From contig JAMWCO010000071.1 of NCBI GenBank assembly GCA_023818785.1, positions 1 through 7,258 on the forward strand: a stretch of DNA of 7,258 nt, given 5' to 3'. How positions within the stretch are numbered: position 1 is the first letter of the stretch; each line of letters opens with the position of its first letter. Below the pieces are notes generated by a model. That model made no database searches. It saw nothing but the letters and a program-made list of their open reading frames with translations, and was not told the origin of the DNA. Below are positions 1 through 5,401 of the stretch, piece by piece. The position numbers and the translations under genes are program-made. The DNA is from Candidatus Omnitrophota bacterium (GTDB taxonomy: Bacteria; Ratteibacteria; UBA8468; B48-G9; JAFGKM01).

Positions 1-20
1 AAATAGTTTTTCTTTATCAA
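1..20 (-). CDS. Possible start of a further gene (HepT-like partner?), cut by window edge
   Basis: A TTG at 20-18 overlaps the mntA stop in a TTGA arrangement and opens a frame reading MIKKNY up to the window edge. MNT genes are very often followed directly by a HEPN-domain hepT gene, and the position and Lys-rich start would fit. Only six codons are visible and there is no clear Shine-Dalgarno, so this rests on context rather than on protein evidence. Confidence 0.25.
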
Positions 21-472
21 TCCCAGAAGGTACCATTCTCAATTTTCTCAAGCATTTTATCAAAATATTCTTTTCTCATCCAGTATGTGTCAAAATATCT
101 ACTTTCTTTTTCTATTTCAAATCCAATCTTTATTTTTAAATTTTTTGCATATAAACATCTACCTTCTTTTAAAATTCTATGGATTAAAGTCAAAGGAATT
201 TTTTTTAAATTTACAATGTCTATTGCTTCGTCTTCAAAAATATCTTCAAGTTCATCTTTCAATTCAATTTCTTTTTCATAACTTAAATCAAATTGAGGTA
301 AATACGCAAGGTCAATATCACTTAATTTTGTTGGATTTCTTTTTGCATATGAACCGTAAATATAAAAAAGTAAAATTTTATATTTCTTACATATTTTTTC
401 AATCTTTTTTTCAATCTTTTCAAAATCAATTTTTCTACCTTCTCTACTCTTCAAAACTGAATAGAATTTCAT
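17..472 (-). CDS. mntA: MntA-type minimal nucleotidyltransferase (HEPN/MNT module)
   Basis: This is a 151-aa protein of the minimal nucleotidyltransferase family (DNA polymerase beta-like fold). The catalytic signature GS-X10-DxD is exact: G40, S41, D52, D54. A third carboxylate, D85, sits in the following strand (AIDIVNL). The C-terminal helix (about 115-148, containing RYFD and ending KMLEKIENG) matches the tail of MntA antitoxins. Characterised MntA proteins neutralise HEPN-type HepT RNases by adding AMP to a Tyr near the toxin's active site. That activity is known for the family and only inferred here. The ATG directly abuts the prepilin stop (TAAATG), with GGAG eight nt upstream inside the prepilin's last codons, so expression is tied to the pilus operon. 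My hand count for positions 1-480 gives 112 G+C (about 23%), against about 36% in five sampled lines of the ATPase genes, which suggests separate origin. No complete HepT is visible; one may lie off the left edge. Confidence 0.85.
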   Translation of the reverse strand: MKFYSVLKSREGRKIDFEKIEKKIEKICKKYKILLFYIYGSYAKRNPTKLSDIDLAYLPQFDLSYEKEIELKDELEDIFEDEAIDIVNLKKIPLTLIHRILKEGRCLYAKNLKIKIGFEIEKESRYFDTYWMRKEYFDKMLEKIENGTFWD

Positions 473-1195
473 TTAATCTTCTCCCCATTCTGTTTTCTCA
501 GTATTATCATTAATTACAATAGAGTATCCATTTGGTCTTGCTGCTACATTTCCCATATGAGGACTCCCATCATCAAGGTCAAGAGAAAAATCTATATCTT
601 GTAAATTTATCCAATTTGCACTTCCATCTATATATAAAACATTTATTCCCCATGCATGATTTCCAGTTAATGGGTTGCAAGTAGAAAGATTAGGGTAAGA
701 TGATAAATTTCTTGTATTATATATTCCTCTATCACTTATAACTGGAACTGGTTTTGATGATCTATTTCCTGTTGAAAGTCCAAATACAAAAGAATAAGAT
801 GCATACCAATCATTTCTCCAATCATACCACTCATTATCTATTGGTGGGTCGTTATGATATTGGCCTATATTTCCATCTGGTGATGGTAGTTTTCTATTAA
901 TTGAACTTGGGCACCAGAATGTCTTTGTTGTTTTAATATATGTTGGATAGATTGATGGAGTATTTTGATTATTATCTGCATCATATAGCCCTTCTTTATC
1001 TGCTGGAAATTTTTCATACCAGTCCTCTGCATACATTTCAAAAGCAATAGAAAATTGTTTTAGATTATTCATACAGGTTGTTCTTCTTGCTCTTTCTCTT
1101 GCTCCTGATAAGGCAGGTAATAAAAAAGCAGCCAACATAGAAATTATAGCAATTACAACAAGCATCTCTATTAATGTAAAAGCCATTTTTCTCAT
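473..1195 (-). CDS. Prepilin-like protein with N-terminal methylation signal and H-X9-DG motif
   Basis: This is a 240-aa type IV prepilin or pseudopilin. The short leader MRKMA is followed by FTLIE (6-10) and a hydrophobic helix running to about residue 29. Cleavage is expected between Ala5 and Phe6, giving a mature N-terminal Phe with Glu at position +5. The usual Gly at -1 is Ala. After the helix comes a basic RERARRTTCMNNLKQ-like segment (33-47) typical of PVC-group pilins. The C-terminal half holds H180-X9-D190-G191, the motif of the 'prepilin-type processing-associated H-X9-DG' class. Cysteines are at 41, 95 and 173. The tail is acidic. The start is Met1 rather than Met4 because GGAG lies six nt before Met1. 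It follows pilC by 14 nt and is the only filament subunit candidate here. Whether it is a major pilin, a minor pilin or a secretion pseudopilin cannot be told from sequence. Confidence 0.9.
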   Translation of the reverse strand: MRKMAFTLIEMLVVIAIISMLAAFLLPALSGARERARRTTCMNNLKQFSIAFEMYAEDWYEKFPADKEGLYDADNNQNTPSIYPTYIKTTKTFWCPSSINRKLPSPDGNIGQYHNDPPIDNEWYDWRNDWYASYSFVFGLSTGNRSSKPVPVISDRGIYNTRNLSSYPNLSTCNPLTGNHAWGINVLYIDGSANWINLQDIDFSLDLDDGSPHMGNVAARPNGYSIVINDNTEKTEWGED

Positions 1196-1200
1196 TACAT

Positions 1201-1207
1201 TCTCCTT
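1201..1207 (-). promoter_or_regulatory. Ribosome binding site for the prepilin gene
   Basis: AAGGAGA lies in the 14-nt gap after pilC. Its GGAG core is six nt from the ATG at 1195 and 15 nt from the alternative in-frame ATG at 1186, so the upstream ATG and a five-residue leader (MRKMA) are preferred. Confidence 0.75.
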
Positions 1208-1209
1208 TT

Positions 1210-2526
1210 TTATTCTCCACCACCTTCTCCTCCACCAGAACTTCCAGATAAACTCATAGCAATTTTAATTAAAGGCATATAAAGAGAAATAACTATAAAC
1301 CCAACAATGCCTCCAAGAAATACAATCATTATTGGCTCTATCATTGAAGCAAGTGCTGCAACTGCTGCATCAACTTCTGCTTCATATGCATCTGCAATTT
1401 TATCAAGCATAGCATCCATCTGTCCTGTTTCCTCCCCAACTGCAACCATATTTGTTACCATTGGTGGGAAAACTTTTGTTCTTAACATTGGACCTGCAAT
1501 ACCTTCTCCTTCTCTTACTCTATTTCTTATTTCATTTATTCCATTTGCTATTACATCATTCCCAACTGTATCTCTTACTATTTGTAATGCCTGTAATATT
1601 GGAACACCACTTGAAATTAATGTTGCAAATGTTCTTGCAAATCTCGCAATAATTGTTTTTGATACAATTGGACCAAATAAAAACATCTTTAGTTTAATCA
1701 TATCAATCCAATATCTTGTAAATTTTATTTTCATAAGTATTCTGTAAAAAATAAAAAGTGCAATTATACCAACTACAACAATCCATGCTTTCTGTGTTAA
1801 AAGTTTTGAAATTGCTATAACCATCTTTGTAGGAGTAGGTAAATCTCCAACTTCCATATCCTGAAATATTTGAATAAATGTAGGAACTATTTTTAACATA
1901 ATAAATGTTAACATACCAATTGTAACAAAAAGAACAACAGTAGGATATGCCATTGCTGATTTTATCTTACCTCTTAGTTTTGCTTCCTTTTCCATAAATT
2001 CAGCCAATCTTGAAAGAACGATTTCAAGAGCACCACCTGCTTCACCTGCCTTAACCATGGCAACATAAATTCTTGGGAAACTGGCTGGGTGTTTACTCAA
2101 TGCTTCTGAAAATAATGCACCAGATTCTATATCATCTGCTATTTTCCCAAGAATATTACTTGCAGCACCTCTTCTCTGTTCTTTTAATACTCTTAATGAC
2201 CTTAAAAGTGGTAGTCCTGCTCCTATTAATGTTGCTAATTGTCTTGTAATAATCATCAATTCTTTTGTTTTTATTTTCCCACCACCAATAAATGGCAATG
2301 GTATATTAATAGAAAGTCCTTTACCACCTTTTTTAGTTGTTGTCTGTGTCTTGGTAGTTTTGCTTTCTGTTTTTTTAGTAGTTGCTCCTTTTGCTGCACT
2401 GACACTTGTAACAAAATATCCCATACCCTTTAATTTTGCTATTGCCTCTTGAACACCACTTGCATCTATTGTCCCTGACAATGTTTTTCCTGAGCTATCA
2501 ATTGCATTATATTGAAAAAGAGCCAT
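1210..2526 (-). CDS. pilC: PilC/GspF-type inner-membrane platform protein
   Basis: This polytopic inner-membrane protein (438 aa from the chosen start) couples the cytoplasmic ATPases to pilin assembly. An N-terminal beta-rich domain (1-45, MALFQYNAIDSSGKTLSGTI-like) is followed by a Thr/Lys-rich low-complexity linker (48-68) and two T2SSF repeats (about 93-215 and 295-418). The repeats carry the matching signatures GEAGG (161-165) and GEETGQ (364-369). Membrane segments are visible at about 195-217, 247-264 and 395-417, the usual three. The protein ends in a Gly/Ser/Glu tail, GGGEGGGE. A TTG five codons upstream (2541) would also be in frame, but it lies inside the preceding stop region and would place AAAGGAGG within the coding sequence. 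The ATG at 2526 matches the normal family N-terminus and uses that site. The gap to the preceding ATPase gene is 11 nt. The linker is longer than I expect for PilC; otherwise the gene looks ordinary. Confidence 0.93.
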   Translation of the reverse strand: MALFQYNAIDSSGKTLSGTIDASGVQEAIAKLKGMGYFVTSVSAAKGATTKKTESKTTKTQTTTKKGGKGLSINIPLPFIGGGKIKTKELMIITRQLATLIGAGLPLLRSLRVLKEQRRGAASNILGKIADDIESGALFSEALSKHPASFPRIYVAMVKAGEAGGALEIVLSRLAEFMEKEAKLRGKIKSAMAYPTVVLFVTIGMLTFIMLKIVPTFIQIFQDMEVGDLPTPTKMVIAISKLLTQKAWIVVVGIIALFIFYRILMKIKFTRYWIDMIKLKMFLFGPIVSKTIIARFARTFATLISSGVPILQALQIVRDTVGNDVIANGINEIRNRVREGEGIAGPMLRTKVFPPMVTNMVAVGEETGQMDAMLDKIADAYEAEVDAAVAALASMIEPIMIVFLGGIVGFIVISLYMPLIKIAMSLSGSSGGGEGGGE

Positions 2527-2530
2527 TTTG

Positions 2531-2538
2531 CCTCCTTT
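2531..2538 (-). promoter_or_regulatory. Ribosome binding site that fixes the pilC start
   Basis: AAAGGAGG ends four nt before the ATG at 2526. It begins on the last base of the upstream ATPase stop codon (TGA, 2540-2538). It decides in favour of the ATG over the in-frame TTG at 2541, which would have this site inside its own coding sequence and no site of its own. Confidence 0.75.
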
Positions 2539-4256
2539 CAATATCCATGAACTTCTTTCGCAACTTCTTCTATAGTAGTTATACCAAGATGTATCTTTTT
2601 AAGTCCATCATCAAGTAATGTTTTCATTTTACAACTTTTTATAGCAGTTTCCCTTATTTCTCCAAGTGGTCTCCTTTCATAAATTGCCTGCCAGAATTCC
2701 TCATTTGGCACAAGTATTTCAAAAATCCCTATCCTTCCTTTATAACCACCTCTACAAAATGGGCAACCAACTGCTTTATAAAATTTCATACCTTCTGCTT
2801 TTTCAGGAGTTAATCCAACTTCAAAAAGTTCTTGTTTTGTTGGTTTATACTCCTTTTTACATCTTGGGCACAAAACCCTTACTAATCTCTGTGCTATAAC
2901 TCCTTCAATTGTAGATGCAAGTAAAAATGGTTCAACATTCATATCTACAAGTCTATAAATTGTTGTTGGAGCATCATTTGTATGAAGTGTACTTAAAACA
3001 ATATGACCTGTTAATGATGATTGAATTGCCATTTGCGCTGTATCAAAATCCCTTACTTCTCCAACAAGAATAATATCAGGGTCCTGTCTTAATATACTTC
3101 TTAAACATCTCGCAAAAGTAAGTCCTATATGTTCTTTTATAGGGACCTGGATTGCTCCATCTAACATATATTCAACAGGGTCTTCTGTTGTTATTACTTT
3201 TACATCAGGAGTATTTAATTTCCTTAAAATAGCATAAAGGGTTGTTGTTTTACCACATCCTGTTGGTCCTGTTGCAAGTATTATCCCATGTGGTTTTCTA
3301 ATCATTTTCTCTATTTTTTCCATATCCTCTGGAAGAAGACCTAAATTTTCAAGTTCAAATATAGTTTTTCCTCTATCAAGAACTCTTATTGCAAGACATT
3401 CACCAAAAACTGTAGGAACTGTATTTACTCTAAGATCAACTGCTCTTCCCATAACAGAAAGTTCAATTCTTCCATCTTGAGGGAGTCGTCTTTCTGCTAT
3501 ATCCATACCAGCCATAATTTTAAATCTACAAAAAAGAGCAAATGCAAGCCCTTTTGGAGGATGAACAAGGTCATATAAAACACCATCAACTCTATATCTA
3601 ACTCTAAAATCATCTTCAAATGGTTCAAGATGGACATCTGATGCATTATCTCTTACTGTCTGGAGTAAAATCAAATCAAATAATTTAACAACAGGTGGCA
3701 GAGAAGCAATTTCTTCAAGAGATGTTATTGTTGCATATTCCCCCTGACTTGCAATAGCATTCAATTCTTCCATTTCTTCAACATCTTGAGCAAGCCATTT
3801 TATTAAATCATCTATTGTTTCTATCTCTTTTCCATAATATGTTTCAATCGCTTCCTTAATATCATTTTCATCTGCAAGTATCATTTTAATTTTATAACCA
3901 AGAATAAAAGAAATATCATCTTGTATATTTAAACTTAAAGTATCTCCAACTGCAAGAGTTAAAGTATCTCTTTCAAGTTTAATTGGAACAACATTATATG
4001 TTTTTGCAAGAGCAGATGGAAAAACTTCAATTGCTTTTCTATCAATAACTGTATTTTTTAAGTCAATCATCTCAATACCTGCCTGAATACTTAAAACTCT
4101 TTTTAACTCTTTTTCAGAAATAAATCCAAGGTCCACAAGGATTCTCCCAAGGAAATGTCCTGTTTCTCTTTGTTTTTCAAGAGCAATTTTAAGTTGTTGT
4201 TCTGTTATTAATCCTTCATCAAGAAGCATCTGACCAATCAATTTTTTTGCAGTCAT
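2538..4256 (-). CDS. pilB: PilB/GspE-type pilus assembly (extension) ATPase, second paralogue
   Basis: This is a second full-length T2SSE-family extension ATPase (572 aa), adjacent to its expected membrane partner PilC. The N-terminal MshEN domain is well formed: two 24-residue motifs (6-29 and 35-58) are separated by five residues, with Gly8/Gly15/Leu22/Leu26/Gln29 and Gly37/Gly44/Leu51/Leu55/Gln58 in register. The Arg that normally opens each motif is Leu6 and Phe35. The core has Walker A GPTGCGKT (330-337, Cys334 replacing the common Ser), Asp box TTEDPVE (356-362), RQDPD (390-394), Walker B ILVGEVRD (396-403), a His box with H418 and H425, and tetracysteine C463, C466, C498, C501. The start ATG overlaps the pilT stop by one base (TAATG), with AAGGAGGG upstream, indicating translational coupling. 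Unlike the first paralogue it keeps the consensus Asp box, so it is the better candidate for the main extension motor (inference). Confidence 0.95.
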   Translation of the reverse strand: MTAKKLIGQMLLDEGLITEQQLKIALEKQRETGHFLGRILVDLGFISEKELKRVLSIQAGIEMIDLKNTVIDRKAIEVFPSALAKTYNVVPIKLERDTLTLAVGDTLSLNIQDDISFILGYKIKMILADENDIKEAIETYYGKEIETIDDLIKWLAQDVEEMEELNAIASQGEYATITSLEEIASLPPVVKLFDLILLQTVRDNASDVHLEPFEDDFRVRYRVDGVLYDLVHPPKGLAFALFCRFKIMAGMDIAERRLPQDGRIELSVMGRAVDLRVNTVPTVFGECLAIRVLDRGKTIFELENLGLLPEDMEKIEKMIRKPHGIILATGPTGCGKTTTLYAILRKLNTPDVKVITTEDPVEYMLDGAIQVPIKEHIGLTFARCLRSILRQDPDIILVGEVRDFDTAQMAIQSSLTGHIVLSTLHTNDAPTTIYRLVDMNVEPFLLASTIEGVIAQRLVRVLCPRCKKEYKPTKQELFEVGLTPEKAEGMKFYKAVGCPFCRGGYKGRIGIFEILVPNEEFWQAIYERRPLGEIRETAIKSCKMKTLLDDGLKKIHLGITTIEEVAKEVHGY

Positions 4257-5401
4257 TATTTCACTCCCTCCTTTTCCATTTCTGCTTCCAACCCTTCTTT
4301 TCTTACTTCTTTTAATACTTCTTGACCAAGAACTCCTTCTGCAACAAGTTGTGCTTTAACATTTTCAGGGTCATAAGAAAATGTCATAACATCATCAAGT
4401 CCAATTTTCCCTTCTTTAAATAGACGCATTAAAAAACTATCCATAGTTACCATTCCCCATTTAGCACCTGTCTGTATTTCTGAAACAATCCTATATGTTT
4501 TTCTTTCCCTTATTAAATTTTGAATAGATGGAGTAGCAACCATTATCTCAAAAGCAGCAACTCTTCCTGGTTTATCTATCCTTTTCAATAATACCTGAGA
4601 AATAACTGCTAAAATTGAAACAGATAACATAACTCTTATTTGTTCCTGCTGTTCAACAGGGAAAACATTTACAATTCTATCAACAGTTCTTGCTGCTCCT
4701 GTTGTATGTAATGTTGCAAAGACAATATGACCTGTCTCTGATGCTGTTATTGCTGCTTCAATTGTTTCAAGGTCTCTCATTTCACCTACTAAAAATACAT
4801 CCGGGTCTTGCCTTAATCCTCTTCTTAATGCTTCAGCAAATGTAGGAACATCAACTCCAAGTTCTCTTTGTGTTACAATTGACCTTTTATGTGAATGATA
4901 ATATTCAATAGGGTCTTCTATTGTTATTATATGCTTTTCAAGATTAGTATTTATCCAGTCAATCATAGTTGCAAGAGTTGTTGTCTTACCAGAGCCTGTT
5001 GGACCAGTAACAAGAATTAAACCTCTTGGTCTTGTTAGTAAATACTTCATTGTATTTTCATCAAGTCCTATCTCTTTAAATGTCAAAAATTTATAAGGGA
5101 TTAATCTTAAAGCAAGAGCAACATGCCCTCTTTCTTTAAAAACACTTACTCTAAATCTTGCCAAATCACGGAATGCGAAACCAAAATCAGTCCCTCCAAC
5201 TTTTTGTAACTCTTCTTGATGCTCTCTTGATGTTATTGCTTTCATATAATTTAATGTATCTTCTGGAGTTAATGGCTCACTATCAAGTTTATGAAGACCT
5301 CCATGAAGACGAGCCATTGGAGGCAGCCCCACATTTATATGTAAGTCAGAAGCATTTTCTCTAACAACAAACTCAAGAAGTTCCTCTATTCTTTTTGCCA
5401 T
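4256..5401 (-). CDS. pilT: PilT-type pilus retraction ATPase
   Basis: This is the type IV pilus retraction motor, a cytoplasmic hexameric ATPase that depolymerises the pilus (381 aa). It begins with the short PilT N-terminal domain (NASDLHINVGLPP, 16-28) and lacks both the MshEN domain and the tetracysteine insert of the two PilB proteins, which separates it clearly from them. Motifs are Walker A GPTGSGKT (133-140), Asp box TIEDPIE (160-166), Walker B FLVGEMRD (203-210), and a His box with H225 and H232. The PilT-specific AIRNLIRE motif appears as SIQNLIRE (292-299), with Gln in place of its Arg. A charged C-terminal tail (about 345-381) makes it longer than typical PilT (about 345 aa) and closer to PilU in length. 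The ATG abuts the preceding gene's stop (TAAATG) and has AGGAGG five nt upstream, so translation is probably coupled. Its presence argues for a dynamic pilus rather than a pure type II secretion system. Confidence 0.95.
   Translation of the reverse strand: MAKRIEELLEFVVRENASDLHINVGLPPMARLHGGLHKLDSEPLTPEDTLNYMKAITSREHQEELQKVGGTDFGFAFRDLARFRVSVFKERGHVALALRLIPYKFLTFKEIGLDENTMKYLLTRPRGLILVTGPTGSGKTTTLATMIDWINTNLEKHIITIEDPIEYYHSHKRSIVTQRELGVDVPTFAEALRRGLRQDPDVFLVGEMRDLETIEAAITASETGHIVFATLHTTGAARTVDRIVNVFPVEQQEQIRVMLSVSILAVISQVLLKRIDKPGRVAAFEIMVATPSIQNLIRERKTYRIVSEIQTGAKWGMVTMDSFLMRLFKEGKIGLDDVMTFSYDPENVKAQLVAEGVLGQEVLKEVRKEGLEAEMEKEGVK

Noticed and set aside
85..513. Plus-strand open frames opposite mntA (85-513 and 87-281)
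   Set aside because: They are Phe/Leu-rich translations antisense to a Lys/Glu-rich AT-rich gene with an exact nucleotidyltransferase signature; shadows.
865..1047. Minus-strand 60-codon frame inside the prepilin gene
   Set aside because: It lies out of frame within a convincing prepilin and has no recognisable motif.
1195..1200. ATG-TAA start-stop element overlapping the prepilin start (ATGTAATG)
   Set aside because: The first ATG is only one base from the GGAG core, too close for efficient use; probably coincidental.
1307..1747. Plus-strand open frame of 146 codons opposite pilC
   Set aside because: It is antisense to a well-supported membrane protein gene, has no ribosome site, and its Ile/Ala/Ser-rich translation is the expected reverse-strand shadow.
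2527..2541. TTG start at 2541 for pilC, adding five residues
   Set aside because: The added codons consist of the Shine-Dalgarno itself (AAAGGAGG). The ATG at 2526 fits the family N-terminus and the spacing.
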